This document shows positions 43,080 to 53,158 of a DNA stretch of 64,000 bases, in pieces. Origin of the DNA: CAVQEK01 sp963711495 (GTDB taxonomy: Bacteria; Bacteroidota; Bacteroidia; Cytophagales; Cyclobacteriaceae); contig CAVQEK010000004.1 of NCBI GenBank assembly GCA_963711495.1, positions 558,001-622,000 of the forward strand, given 5' to 3'. The position numbers were made by a program, and so were the translations under genes. Each line of letters opens with the position of its first letter. Positions within the stretch are counted from its first letter, which is position 1. A model generated the notes under the pieces. It worked only from the letters and a program-made list of their open reading frames with translations, was not told where the DNA came from and searched no databases.

Positions 43080-44816
43080 ATGCAACTAAGTGAACAAGAA
43101 GCCAGAAGGCGCGAAGAAAAGGCAGAACTCGAGAAACTGGGTATTAATCCATATCCGTCCGAATTGTTCGAAGTAAATGTGACCACAAAGGATATTCTTG
43201 AAAATTACGAGAAACAAAAAACCGACTATAAACATATTTCTATTGCCGGGCGATTGATGAGCAGGAGGATCATGGGGTCTGCCTCATTTGCAGAAATTCA
43301 GGATGAAACCGGCCGTATTCAAATTTATATTCGACGTGATGATATTTGTCCTGAAGAAGATAAAACACTGTATAACACGGTTTTTAAAAAATTACTGGAT
43401 ATCGGAGATATTATTGGTATTCAGGGTTTTGTTTTTACTACGCAAACCGGAGAGATCTCTGTTCACGCCAAAAGCCTGAAAGTTTTAACCAAGTCATTGC
43501 GGCCATTGCCTGTTGTGAAGGAAGTGGAAGACGAATCGGGCGAGGTGAAAACTTACGATGCCTTTTCCGATCCGGAACAAAGATATCGCCAACGATATGT
43601 AGATCTGATCGTCAACCAAAAAGTCAGGAACGTTTTCAGGAAAAGAACGCGTCTGGTCAATTCCATTCGTGCCTTCCTCAATGATCACGGTTATCTCGAA
43701 GTAGAAACACCAATTTTGCAACCCATTTACGGGGGTGCAGCAGCGAGACCATTTAAAACATACCACAACACCCTCGATACTTCATTGTATTTGAGGATCG
43801 CCAATGAATTGTATCTCAAACGACTTATTGTAGGTGGTTTTAGCGGAGTGTATGAATTCGCCAAAGATTTTAGGAATGAAGGTATGTCACGTTTTCATAA
43901 TCCGGAATTCACTCAGGTGGAGTTATACGTGGCGTATAAAGATTATTTGTGGATGATGGATCTCGTGGAAGAAATGATTGAAAAAGCCGCGCTGGACTTG
44001 CATGGAAATACCGAAGTAAAATTGGGAGAAAATGTGTTAAATTTCCAACGACCCTGGAAAAGGTTCACCATGTTTGAAGCCATTCAACATTACACAGGCA
44101 TCGATATTTCGGACATGGATGAAAAACAATTGAGGGAAACGGCTGCAAAATTGAATATTGCTGTGGATGATACCATGGGGAAGGGTAAAATCATCGATGA
44201 GATTTTTGGAGAGAAATGTGAACCTCATCTGATTCAGCCCACCTTCATCATGGATTATCCTGTTGAAATGTCGCCATTAGCAAAAAAACATCGGTCAAAA
44301 CCCGGATTGGTGGAACGTTTCGAAGCGATATGTAATGGTAAAGAGATATGTAATGCCTTCAGTGAATTGAACGATCCCATCGATCAGCGGGAACGGTTTG
44401 AAGCGCAACTTGAATTGGGCAAAAGAGGTGATGAAGAAGCCATGGTGCTTGATGAAGATTTCCTGAGGGCCCTGGAATATGGTATGCCACCAACTGCCGG
44501 GTTGGGTGTAGGCATTGATCGTTTGGCGATGATTCTTACAAATTCTAATTCAATCCAGGATGTCATTTTCTTTCCTCAGATGAAGCCGGAGAAAAAGGCA
44601 GCAACTCCAAACACATCCGATTTTGTGGAACACGGTGTTCCTCAGGAATTGGTGCCGGTGTTGGTAAAATTGGGTTTTAATTCAATCGATGACCTCAAGG
44701 CCACAAAGCCTGCCAAGTTATTCAATGACGTTTGTGGTATGCGGAAAAAGATGAAATTAGATCAGGTAAAAAACCCTACCCTGGAAGAGGTTCAACATTG
44801 GATGGGGAATAATTGA
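43080..44816 (+). CDS. lysS: Lysine--tRNA ligase (class II)
   Basis: 578 residues from ATG 43080. N-terminal OB-fold anticodon domain (IAGRLMSRRIMGSASFAEIQ). Class II core: motif 1 FLNDHGYLEVETPILQ, motif 2 AKDFRNEGMSRFHNPEFT, motif 3 GLGVGIDRLAMIL. After the normal end near MKPEKK there is an extra C-terminal domain of about 65 residues (PQELVPVLVKLGFNSIDDLK and beyond), a helical extension typical of Bacteroidota enzymes. Confidence 0.97.
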   Translation: MQLSEQEARRREEKAELEKLGINPYPSELFEVNVTTKDILENYEKQKTDYKHISIAGRLMSRRIMGSASFAEIQDETGRIQIYIRRDDICPEEDKTLYNTVFKKLLDIGDIIGIQGFVFTTQTGEISVHAKSLKVLTKSLRPLPVVKEVEDESGEVKTYDAFSDPEQRYRQRYVDLIVNQKVRNVFRKRTRLVNSIRAFLNDHGYLEVETPILQPIYGGAAARPFKTYHNTLDTSLYLRIANELYLKRLIVGGFSGVYEFAKDFRNEGMSRFHNPEFTQVELYVAYKDYLWMMDLVEEMIEKAALDLHGNTEVKLGENVLNFQRPWKRFTMFEAIQHYTGIDISDMDEKQLRETAAKLNIAVDDTMGKGKIIDEIFGEKCEPHLIQPTFIMDYPVEMSPLAKKHRSKPGLVERFEAICNGKEICNAFSELNDPIDQRERFEAQLELGKRGDEEAMVLDEDFLRALEYGMPPTAGLGVGIDRLAMILTNSNSIQDVIFFPQMKPEKKAATPNTSDFVEHGVPQELVPVLVKLGFNSIDDLKATKPAKLFNDVCGMRKKMKLDQVKNPTLEEVQHWMGNN

Positions 44817-44986
44817 TTTTTTCCAGAGGAAGGAATGTTTGAATTTTTTATTTGTTCAGGCACTTATTGATAATGGAACAATGAAAAGGGGTATTCTTCC
44901 AAGGTTTCCGCTGCAAAAAAATTAAGGAACCAAGACCTTGGGCTAATTTGTTAATATACAGGGATTTATTTTTTTGCAATGGATTA

Positions 44987-47746
44987 ATGTTTTTTAACGC
45001 ACTGGGCCAACCAGAAGGAGTTAATTTGAAAAATCCTGAAGAACGAAGTTGTTTGCCGAAAAGGCGTAAATTGAACAGATCAACCATTCGCTGGTTATTG
45101 CCTGCTTCGGCATGTGCAATATTTATGCTGGATACTTTAATCACATTTGCGCAGAATAGCAGTGATACTACCACCATTACCATTAAAGATACTACCACCA
45201 TTACCATTAAAAAAGAAAAGCGGATATATCATACAGTCAAAATTACCGGTGAAAGACCCAAAATAGACGGTGTTTTGAATGACGCCTGCTGGGAACAAGG
45301 TGAATGGGCCAGTGACTTTACCCAGTGGATCCCGAAAGAAGGAGGAAAACCATCCCAGCAAACAGACCTCAAGATTCTTTATGACGATAAGAATATTTTC
45401 GTTGCCATCAGGGCTCACGACAATGAGCCTCAGAAAATTCATAGAAAAGCCGGGCGACGTGATGAATTTGCCGGGGACCTTGCCGGGGTCACATTCGACA
45501 GCTATCACGACCATCGCACAGGTTTTGAGTTTGATGTTACGGCTGCTGGTCAAAAAACGGATCTGGTGCTGACTAATCCAATGGAAGCAGATTTTAACTG
45601 GAATGCTGTATGGTTTGGGAAATCTTCGATGGAAGATTCGGCATGGACCGCCGAAATGCAAATTCCACTGAGTCAGTTGCGATATAGCAAGGAAGAAGAA
45701 CAAATATGGGGGTTGCATTGCTGGCGCTGGATAGAACGTCTTCAGGAAGAAGATGATTGGGAGTTTCAGTCTGTCACAAGTCCTGGAATGCTATACCTTT
45801 TTGGAGAAATGTACGGCATTAAGGGACTAAAAAAATTTCGACATATTGAACTTATGCCTTATGTACTGGGCAGTTTAAACACATTTCAAAAAGACCAGGA
45901 AAATCCATATGCCCGTACCGGACATTCTTTTATGGGTAATGCAGGTCTCAATGCAAAGATTGGCATCACCAGCAACTTTACGGCTGACCTTGCCATCAAT
46001 CCGGATTTTGGGCAGGTAGAATCTGATCCTTCGGTGATGAATCTCACGGCATTTGAACCATTTTTTGAAGAAAAGAGGCCGTTCTTTTTGGAAGGGAAAA
46101 GCATTTTTGATTTTCTGCTAGACGATGCCAGTCTGTTTTACAGCAGACGCATTGGCCATGCCCCGTCTTATCAGCCGGATCCTGGTGAGAATGGTTATGT
46201 AAATACAACTGAAAATACTACAATTTTAAGCGCGGTAAAACTGAGCGGAAAAACTTCGAAAGGTTTGTCAGTGGGTGTCATGCAAAGCTTTACAGCAAGT
46301 GAACATGCCGATATTTTTTCAAATGATGAAGAACAACAAATCACAACGGAGCCTTTTACGAACTATTTTGTTGGCCGTGTCCAGCAGGATATCCACGAGG
46401 GCAATACTGTTGTTGGTGGTATTTTTACCGCTACCAATCGATTTATTAAGGATGATCATTTGAATTTTCTGAATAAAGATGCCTTCACGGGCGGTTTTGA
46501 TTTGTTGCACCAGTGGCATGACAAGGAATTTTATTTTAATGCCAAAATTATAGGAAGTAATATTCAAGGAGATACATCTGCAATTACCGCATTACAACGT
46601 GCTTCAGCTCACTATTATCAACGACCGGATGCGGAACATCTGCATTTTGATAACACGTTAACCCAGCTTTCCGGTGAAGGTGGAAGCTTAAAAATCGGGA
46701 AGGGCAGTAAAGGCTTTTGGCGTTATTCCACCGCGTTGAATTGGCGTTCCCCCGGCTTGGAACTTAATGATGTAGGCTATATGCAAGTGGCTGACATCAT
46801 AAACCAGGAAAATGAGGTGTCTTATTTAGTAAATCAACCTACCGGAATTTTTCGTACCTACAATCTAGGTTTTCAACAGTTTAATAACTGGGACTTTGGC
46901 CTGAATTACCTTGCATCCGGCGCAGGAATTAATTTATATCTTGAATTCCTGAATAAAATGGGCATTTCACCTCATCTCAACTTTACCTCACAGTCATTGG
47001 ATACACGTATATTACGCGGTGGTGATGCACTGCTTCTGCCGTCGAACTGGATCGGTAGCCTCTATTATAAGACTGATTATTCAAAAAAATTATATTTTGA
47101 TTTGAACGCTGATTTTTCCTTGTCAGGTCAAAAGCGACTTCAAAGTTGGTCTCTTGGACCAAAGATTACTTATTTGCCGTTTAATAGGCTCAAAATTTCC
47201 AGCGAGTTGGTTTATTCATCAAACATTGATCAACTGCAATATATTGATCAAAATGAATTCAATGATCAACCAAGGTATATTTTGGGCAAAATCGATCAGC
47301 AAACGTTACAACTTACATTCAGATTCGATTTCAACATCACGCCCGAAATATCGCTACAATACTATGGTAGTCCATTTGCATCTTCGGGGCGATATTCTGA
47401 TTTTAAGTTTGTTTCATCACCAAAGGCAGCAAATTATAATGACCGGTTTACCAATTTGGATAATATTTCATTGGTAAATGGTGAATATCAAATAGACGAA
47501 GATCAAAATGGCCAAATTGATTATACATTCCAAAATCCGGATTTTGATTTCTATCAATTTCGTTCCAATCTGGTTTTCCGCTGGGAATATTTGCCAGGAT
47601 CCCAGCTTTATTTGGTTTGGTCCAATGAAAGAACAAACTTCCTGAATCCGGGTGATTCTGGACTTAATCATACCATGGAACATTTATCGGAGGCTTTCCC
47701 AAATAATGTTTTTCTGATTAAGCTAAACTACTGGTTTCCTATTTGA
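44987..47746 (+). CDS. DUF5916 outer-membrane protein with CBM9-like N-terminal domain
   Basis: 919 residues from ATG 44987; the in-frame TTG at 44948 is less likely. A basic N-terminus with a hydrophobic run (WLLPASACAIFMLDTLITF) and AQN acts as a signal peptide, although the pre-region is long. Then DTTTITIK twice, a CBM9-like beta domain (KITGERPKIDGVLNDACWEQ, FVAIRAHDNEP, GVTFDSYHDHRTGFEFDV), and a DUF5916 C-terminal half rich in amphipathic beta strands, likely a barrel. Predicted surface polysaccharide-related or transport protein. Ends with a strand and a terminal aromatic-rich FPI, as in outer-membrane barrels. Confidence 0.85.
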   Translation: MFFNALGQPEGVNLKNPEERSCLPKRRKLNRSTIRWLLPASACAIFMLDTLITFAQNSSDTTTITIKDTTTITIKKEKRIYHTVKITGERPKIDGVLNDACWEQGEWASDFTQWIPKEGGKPSQQTDLKILYDDKNIFVAIRAHDNEPQKIHRKAGRRDEFAGDLAGVTFDSYHDHRTGFEFDVTAAGQKTDLVLTNPMEADFNWNAVWFGKSSMEDSAWTAEMQIPLSQLRYSKEEEQIWGLHCWRWIERLQEEDDWEFQSVTSPGMLYLFGEMYGIKGLKKFRHIELMPYVLGSLNTFQKDQENPYARTGHSFMGNAGLNAKIGITSNFTADLAINPDFGQVESDPSVMNLTAFEPFFEEKRPFFLEGKSIFDFLLDDASLFYSRRIGHAPSYQPDPGENGYVNTTENTTILSAVKLSGKTSKGLSVGVMQSFTASEHADIFSNDEEQQITTEPFTNYFVGRVQQDIHEGNTVVGGIFTATNRFIKDDHLNFLNKDAFTGGFDLLHQWHDKEFYFNAKIIGSNIQGDTSAITALQRASAHYYQRPDAEHLHFDNTLTQLSGEGGSLKIGKGSKGFWRYSTALNWRSPGLELNDVGYMQVADIINQENEVSYLVNQPTGIFRTYNLGFQQFNNWDFGLNYLASGAGINLYLEFLNKMGISPHLNFTSQSLDTRILRGGDALLLPSNWIGSLYYKTDYSKKLYFDLNADFSLSGQKRLQSWSLGPKITYLPFNRLKISSELVYSSNIDQLQYIDQNEFNDQPRYILGKIDQQTLQLTFRFDFNITPEISLQYYGSPFASSGRYSDFKFVSSPKAANYNDRFTNLDNISLVNGEYQIDEDQNGQIDYTFQNPDFDFYQFRSNLVFRWEYLPGSQLYLVWSNERTNFLNPGDSGLNHTMEHLSEAFPNNVFLIKLNYWFPI
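45164..45211 (+). repeat. 24-nt perfect tandem duplication in the DUF5916 gene
   Basis: Two adjacent identical 24-mers (GATACTACCACCATTACCAT plus TAAA) encode DTTTITIK twice, just after the signal peptide. In frame, so no frameshift. Confidence 0.97.
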
Positions 47747-47850
47747 TCAAAAAAAATCCAGCATTCCCCGGCATTTCAGTGAAAATGAATTTAGCCAGAA
47801 ATTCATGCGGTATATTTCACTTGGATCTACGTTAAAAATGATCCTGGAAA

Positions 47851-49092
47851 TTAGTCTTTCAGGATTTCTATTTCCACACGAACATTGCGTTTGGCCAGTG
47901 CGTCAGTTTTCTTATAGATCATTTTCTTGCCACCCCAGCCTTTCAGGGTCATCCTTTTTTCTGATATGCCTTGGTCAACCAACCATCTTTTTATTGTTTC
48001 GGCCCTATCTTTAGACAATTCTTTTGCTGAACCATAACCGGTGATATCATTGTCGGTGATCTGGAAAAAATTATTGTCATCATCTTTCAGTTTTATGATC
48101 TTACCGGGAGCATTGCCATTGGTGTGGCCATGTATTTTGATGGTGAGATTTTCGTTTTCTTTGAGCATATCCAACAAGCTGTTTAATTCGAATGTGGACT
48201 CCGGCTTCATAATGGCAGCATCATTGTAAAAATATACATTGTACATCGTGAGCACATCACCTGCTTTATGTCTGGCCAGCTCAAATTTCACCGTGGTCAA
48301 ATCGCCATTTTTTGAAACCATATCTCCATTCTGACCCTGAAGTGGATCATCGATCGGGAACTCCACTTGTTGTTTGACATAGCCAAAGACATCACACAGT
48401 ATGATGACCTTTTTAGAAGCAGAGTTAGGCGCTTCCAATTCAACTTCTTCATTGGTCGGCACACTGGTCATGACCTTGTTGCGTTCAGCGTCCACCACAG
48501 TTATATAACCGGGAACTTCCTTCAACGTGGTTGCGCTCGTGACATTGAACAGGAATTTATATTTTCCAAGAGCAACTTCACTCTCTGTGGTTTGTACCGG
48601 GGGTTCTTCCACTACTTCCGTTTGTTGCGGTTCTTCTTGTGGCACCGATGGCGGAGGATTTACTGCAGAAATTTCTTGGAATCCATCCTGCTCATCACTG
48701 GGAATTGGCATATTATGATAGAGAATCCAGGCGTCCCGGAATTCGTGTGTTCCCCTCAATTCCGTTCTCTTTGCCCTGGCAGCCAACAAATCATCAGGCG
48801 TATAGAACAGATATACATAATAATTGCTGTTGTCCGGTCGCAAGCCATAATTTGCAGGGTGACCACTGTGTTTGAGGTGATCAGTGAATTTTTGGGCATT
48901 GTCCAATATACTGAAAACACCTACGATCACATACATTCCTTTTTTTAATTCAGGTGTATTTTGTTGCTTGCGATAATTGGCAAAACTCGAAGATCCAAAG
49001 ACCAATAACAGGATGACAAGAGAAAAGATGAAAATATTGAGCGGGTTAGGTTTTTGGTATGATTCATTTTTAGGTGCCGTAGGTATAATCAT
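47851..49092 (-). CDS. Membrane-anchored SPOR plus OmpA-family protein
   Basis: 413 residues. One N-terminal membrane helix (about 17-37, NPLNIFIFSLVILLLVFG). A SPOR-like domain at about 50-120 (GMYVIVGVFSILDNAQKF and YYVYLFYTPDDLLAARAKR). A Pro/Glu-rich linker, a carboxypeptidase-regulatory-like beta segment, and a C-terminal OmpA peptidoglycan-binding domain (NLTIKIHGHTNGNAPG, AKELSKDRAETIKRWLVDQG, KRNVRVEIEI). Likely bridges the membrane and the peptidoglycan; similar proteins accompany gliding and type IX secretion genes. It lies 34 bases after the DUF6089 gene, probably co-transcribed. Confidence 0.87.
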   Translation of the reverse strand: MIIPTAPKNESYQKPNPLNIFIFSLVILLLVFGSSSFANYRKQQNTPELKKGMYVIVGVFSILDNAQKFTDHLKHSGHPANYGLRPDNSNYYVYLFYTPDDLLAARAKRTELRGTHEFRDAWILYHNMPIPSDEQDGFQEISAVNPPPSVPQEEPQQTEVVEEPPVQTTESEVALGKYKFLFNVTSATTLKEVPGYITVVDAERNKVMTSVPTNEEVELEAPNSASKKVIILCDVFGYVKQQVEFPIDDPLQGQNGDMVSKNGDLTTVKFELARHKAGDVLTMYNVYFYNDAAIMKPESTFELNSLLDMLKENENLTIKIHGHTNGNAPGKIIKLKDDDNNFFQITDNDITGYGSAKELSKDRAETIKRWLVDQGISEKRMTLKGWGGKKMIYKKTDALAKRNVRVEIEILKD

Positions 49093-49126
49093 GGTTAGTG
49101 GTATTAGTGTGCACGGATCAAATTGA

Positions 49127-50239
49127 TTACCTGAATTTAGCTCGTCTGAAACTCCCCGTCAAAATATAACTAATTCTGAAACTGGTTACAATATAAATGT
49201 CTTTGTCTTTACTCAAGCCACGGTTGTTGGTGGGAAATTCTTCTCCATATCCTGCAAGAACGGTGTACTGCTGGCCGTCATATTTTGAAGTGTAGGTCAC
49301 TGGTTTGGATACCGCGTTTATTGCATCAAAATCTCTTTCTTTGCCAGAAACTGCCGCCGTGGTTTCCCTTGACCGATCAGACATGGCCTTGGCCAAATCA
49401 CTGTTTAAAGCACCGAGGTCTGCATACATCCCACTTACATCGTCGATGTAATCCGTAAACAAATAGCGATATCCCACTTCAAATTCGAAATCCCATCGTT
49501 TTTCAATACGTTTTCTTATTCCGATGCCAAATGGAATCGATACCTGGAAGTTGCTGTATGGTTTTATATTATATGCGTCGCTGTATTGCCCTTCCGTGCC
49601 AAGGGGCCTTAAAGCAACCCATGTATCCGCCTCTGCTAAAGGCTGGCCATTTTTGTCAAGTTCGGGGGCTTTACCCATTGGATTATGATGGAAGGCCGCC
49701 ACGCCCCCCCAAACATAAGGGGTGAAATCTACCCGGTTGAGAAAAGTACCATGATTTCCCATAAAATCCCATACCCCCCCAACAGCCAGCTCTGTTATAT
49801 CGTTCCTGAAAGATAAGTTGCGGACATATCTAAACTTGCTGTTTTCTCCATAGGGATCAGCCGATTTAAAATCATCTCCCTGAATTCGACCATACGACAA
49901 ACTACCGCGCAATGTAAGATTGGGTCGGTAGCGGTATGCCAGGTAAAGTCCGACACCTGGCCTTGTAAAAGAAATATCTGTACTAGCAAAACTTGATTTA
50001 GGCGTGATATCACCAAAATAATTCAGAGCATCCACACTGAAACCGACAGAGACGTAACGCTTACTTTTATCGAAATGGATAGAGCCTCCCTTGTAATGAG
50101 AAATTGCCTTGTTTCTGCGCTTGAGATAACCCTTTCTTTTTCGTTGCGCAGATGCATCAAAAGAGGTAAAAAGAATAACGAGAATTAATGATAAAGTCAG
50201 TATTCTCCTTACATACTTGTAAATATTGCTAGTCAACAA
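49127..50239 (-). CDS. DUF6089-like outer-membrane beta-barrel (PorG-like)
   Basis: 370 residues. Signal peptide (hydrophobic segment LTLSLILVILFTSF, cleavage near SAQ). Mature part: basic N-terminal stretch RKRKGYLKRRN, then strands with alternating aromatic residues (YVSVGFSVDALNYFGDI, VGLYLAYRYRPNLTLRGSLS, DFEFEVGYRYLFTDYIDDVSG) and a final SFRISYILTG. The DYIDDVSG block and family length resemble PorG/DUF6089 proteins of the type IX secretion outer-membrane complex; a role there is inferred. A TATATTTG at 50333-50340 on the minus strand is a likely -7 box. Confidence 0.82.
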   Translation of the reverse strand: MLTSNIYKYVRRILTLSLILVILFTSFDASAQRKRKGYLKRRNKAISHYKGGSIHFDKSKRYVSVGFSVDALNYFGDITPKSSFASTDISFTRPGVGLYLAYRYRPNLTLRGSLSYGRIQGDDFKSADPYGENSKFRYVRNLSFRNDITELAVGGVWDFMGNHGTFLNRVDFTPYVWGGVAAFHHNPMGKAPELDKNGQPLAEADTWVALRPLGTEGQYSDAYNIKPYSNFQVSIPFGIGIRKRIEKRWDFEFEVGYRYLFTDYIDDVSGMYADLGALNSDLAKAMSDRSRETTAAVSGKERDFDAINAVSKPVTYTSKYDGQQYTVLAGYGEEFPTNNRGLSKDKDIYIVTSFRISYILTGSFRRAKFR

Positions 50240-50332
50240 AACTTTAATTGTTTTAATCGCCCCAATAAAATAGAAAATCTACTGATATAAAGTAAATAAT
50301 TTAGGTAAAAATGGATGTTTTCCATCAAAAAG

Positions 50333-50340
50333 CAAATATA
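50333..50340 (-). promoter_or_regulatory. Candidate -7 promoter element of the DUF6089 gene
   Basis: TATATTTG about 94 bases before the start codon; -33 weak. Confidence 0.4.
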
Positions 50341-50409
50341 GTGATTAACTTTTGTTTATAACATCATTGCCGATCTTCACGTAAGTTAGGGCTTGTTATT
50401 ACACAGGAA

Positions 50410-53082
50410 TTAATTATCATACCAACTTCGTTGTTTGTTGACTTTGAGGTCTTGCAACAAAGAAGATTTAGCGTTAACGGACAGGTTATAGGATGTATAT
50501 CTGCCGAATGGCGTCCATGCAAAATTCATTTGCCAGCAATGCAAGTCTCTGGTGATATTAAAATTTGTTTGCGTAAATTGTTTTTTTACAAAATCAAAGC
50601 CGGAATTAAAGCTGACATTCCATTTGTCAGTCAGCGTAAGACTACCGTTGAACATGATGGATTGGGTGATGTTGGATTCGGCATATCCATTTTTTGTGTA
50701 GCTGATATTATAATTGAAACTAATGTTCCAGGGAATATTGAAGTCTACATATAATTCGGGATTGTTGCGTATAAATTCCAATTCCATTTTTTCCTGGGGG
50801 TTAAGGGTTTCATTGATCTGGTCCTGCTGCTCATTTTCTTTTTTCCTGGCTTTTGGGTTTAAACTCATACTCAGTGCCAGGTGAGCACTGGAAATCTGTC
50901 CCAGTCCCTGGCCAACATCCCAGGCATAAATATCGCGGTGACGCTGGCTGACGTTTCTTTTGCCATTGGTATAGTAAACGCTGTCGAGTTGCCATATATA
51001 CGGATTGACCACCATTCCAAAATTCACGTTCAGTTTATTTTTAAAAAGTCGGGTTCTCGCCGCAAAATTGAGCGGCGCAAGTTTGAAAGAATCTGCCAGG
51101 AAATTATAACTGGAATTTAAAGATAAATTATCGAGGATTGATACCTTACGCGGCTCATCGGTGGTATCGCTTTTTGCTTTTATCTTCATTTCAATATTAT
51201 TGGAAAGGCTAAAAAAAGCACTGGCATTTTTACCCGCTGATGGCGGGGCATATACTGCCCCCTGGTATTTGGATAAGCGGCGCGTATGGCCAAGTGAATC
51301 GATCTGTACCTGGCTGTAATATCCATATTTTTCATCAGAGAAATCCGGACTAAAACTCATGCCAGCGGTAGGAATGAGCACATGTCTGATGGCCTGTATT
51401 TTTTTGCCGTTGAAATATTTGATGCCGTACAACCTTGTATTCAGCGAAAGTGAAGTGTTATAGGAATAAGCCCTGGAAAATTTTTGCAATGTATCGATCC
51501 TTACTGCATTTTCCTGTTCATCCCATTGATAATGCAATTCTTTGAAATACCAGATCTCATTATAACTGAAAGAAGGACTCAGGGAGATGTATTTGAACAA
51601 ATTCATAGAAGTCGAAATCGGTATGCGATGCTGTACGCCATTGAGGGCCCTATCAATCAATTCACTAAAATTATTGAAGAAATCCAACGTGTCCTGCATA
51701 CTGGGATCGAAACCAACTATGTCAAATCCAGGTGCACTCAGCGGTGTATTGCTAATACGATTGGTGGCCGCCATATTCCATGAAAGGCTGATTTTTTGCA
51801 GTGGATTTTTTGCTGAACTGTTGCCAAATTTGAAGGGGTAAATCCGGTTCATATTGAGCGACATTTCCGGCAATAATAAATTCATGATTCCGGTATTCAC
51901 ATTTTGTTGGAAACGGCTGCTCGCCGATAAATTGAAAGGCGTTCCGCGGAAAGTAGTTGAGTAAGAAACACTGGAGTTAAAATCCTGACTCAGCGTATTC
52001 CTAAGATCGGAAGTGGGGTTGTTTTGATTATAGCTGGAAGTACCGGCACTCACTGATGCTGAAAATCGGCTGGATCCTGTAGATTTTGGGCTGTGGCTCC
52101 AATTGATCCATAAATCGTTGGTAATGGTAGAATCACCTTCAGACAGCGCTTTCTGTTTGTTGAATCGAACATTAAATCGGCCGGAATAAGCGTAACGCTT
52201 ACTGTAGGTAGACGCCACATTCAATCCCCAGCTACCTTTGCTATAAACTTCACCCAACAGGTTCAAATCAATATAATCACTGATGGCGAAATAGTAACCA
52301 CCATTCTTTAGAAAAAACCCGCGTCGTTGTTCTTCACCATAGGTAGGAACAATGATACCGGAAGATTTTTCTTTTGGCACCGGGAACATGCCGAAAGCAA
52401 ATCCAATGGGCAGCGGAATGTCATGTACATAAATGTTGAAAGGACCGGTAATAACTTTTTTACCAGGGATCACTTTTATTTTACTGGCTTTAATATAAAA
52501 ATGCGGATCTGCCAGGTTGCAGGTAGTATAGCGCGCATCGGAAATATATAACTCATCGAACTGGTTTTTATATACTTTTTTACCATGCATGTAGGCATCG
52601 CCCTGTTGGGTGACAACCCCGTCGATAATGGCTTTTTTGGAGTCGAAGTTATATTTCATATCATCCGTTTCATAGGTATCGTTACCATCTACAAACACGG
52701 GTTTACCGATCACTTTACCTAAAGAATCGGTACGGCTATTGGCGGTGATGATATGTGTAAGATAGTTGATCTCTATGTGGTCGGCGGTAAGTTGAATCTG
52801 GCCATATTCGATTTTAGCGTTGCCATAAAGTTTTACCGTTTTATTAGGGACATCCATTTTTATAGAGTCCTCGGCATCGTATTTAATGGTTGTTTCGATA
52901 TCACTTTTAGGGACTTTTGTTTTAGTGGAGTCAGCAACAATATTAAGTGTATCGGAGTTGATTTTCAGGTTATTGGTAGTGTCCTGTTCCATCCGGACAG
53001 GAGAACCAATATTTTGCCCTTTGACCAGAGAGTAAGAAAGGGATAATATAGACAGAAAAAACGCATACTTTAAAATATACAC
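50410..53082 (-). CDS. lptD: LptD-like LPS-assembly outer-membrane protein
   Basis: 890 residues with a GTG start at 53082. GTG gives MYILKYAFFLSILSLSYSLV then KGQN, an intact signal peptide. The open frame extends to 53358, but that would add 92 residues overlapping the divergent amidase gene, with no signal-like features. The N-terminal jellyroll (VPNKTVKLYGNAKIEYGQIQ, YETDDMKYNFDSKKAIIDGV) corresponds to the OstA/LptA-like domain; the rest is a large beta barrel with many aromatic strand ends. It inserts lipopolysaccharide in the outer leaflet. The divergent amidase and MlaD genes are usual neighbours in this phylum. Confidence 0.88.
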   Translation of the reverse strand: MYILKYAFFLSILSLSYSLVKGQNIGSPVRMEQDTTNNLKINSDTLNIVADSTKTKVPKSDIETTIKYDAEDSIKMDVPNKTVKLYGNAKIEYGQIQLTADHIEINYLTHIITANSRTDSLGKVIGKPVFVDGNDTYETDDMKYNFDSKKAIIDGVVTQQGDAYMHGKKVYKNQFDELYISDARYTTCNLADPHFYIKASKIKVIPGKKVITGPFNIYVHDIPLPIGFAFGMFPVPKEKSSGIIVPTYGEEQRRGFFLKNGGYYFAISDYIDLNLLGEVYSKGSWGLNVASTYSKRYAYSGRFNVRFNKQKALSEGDSTITNDLWINWSHSPKSTGSSRFSASVSAGTSSYNQNNPTSDLRNTLSQDFNSSVSYSTTFRGTPFNLSASSRFQQNVNTGIMNLLLPEMSLNMNRIYPFKFGNSSAKNPLQKISLSWNMAATNRISNTPLSAPGFDIVGFDPSMQDTLDFFNNFSELIDRALNGVQHRIPISTSMNLFKYISLSPSFSYNEIWYFKELHYQWDEQENAVRIDTLQKFSRAYSYNTSLSLNTRLYGIKYFNGKKIQAIRHVLIPTAGMSFSPDFSDEKYGYYSQVQIDSLGHTRRLSKYQGAVYAPPSAGKNASAFFSLSNNIEMKIKAKSDTTDEPRKVSILDNLSLNSSYNFLADSFKLAPLNFAARTRLFKNKLNVNFGMVVNPYIWQLDSVYYTNGKRNVSQRHRDIYAWDVGQGLGQISSAHLALSMSLNPKARKKENEQQDQINETLNPQEKMELEFIRNNPELYVDFNIPWNISFNYNISYTKNGYAESNITQSIMFNGSLTLTDKWNVSFNSGFDFVKKQFTQTNFNITRDLHCWQMNFAWTPFGRYTSYNLSVNAKSSLLQDLKVNKQRSWYDN

Positions 53083-53158
53083 TCTGTTTTTCAGTTTTAC
53101 AGAAAAATTGTCAATTTTACGTAAAATTACCTGATTGAATAAAAACGAACGCAATATT

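Noticed and set aside
44848..45207. Minus-strand open frame of 119 codons with Val/Met-rich N-terminus
   Set aside because: The Val/Met repeat is the reverse of the DTTTITIK tandem duplication; it overlaps the DUF5916 gene and shows no family match.
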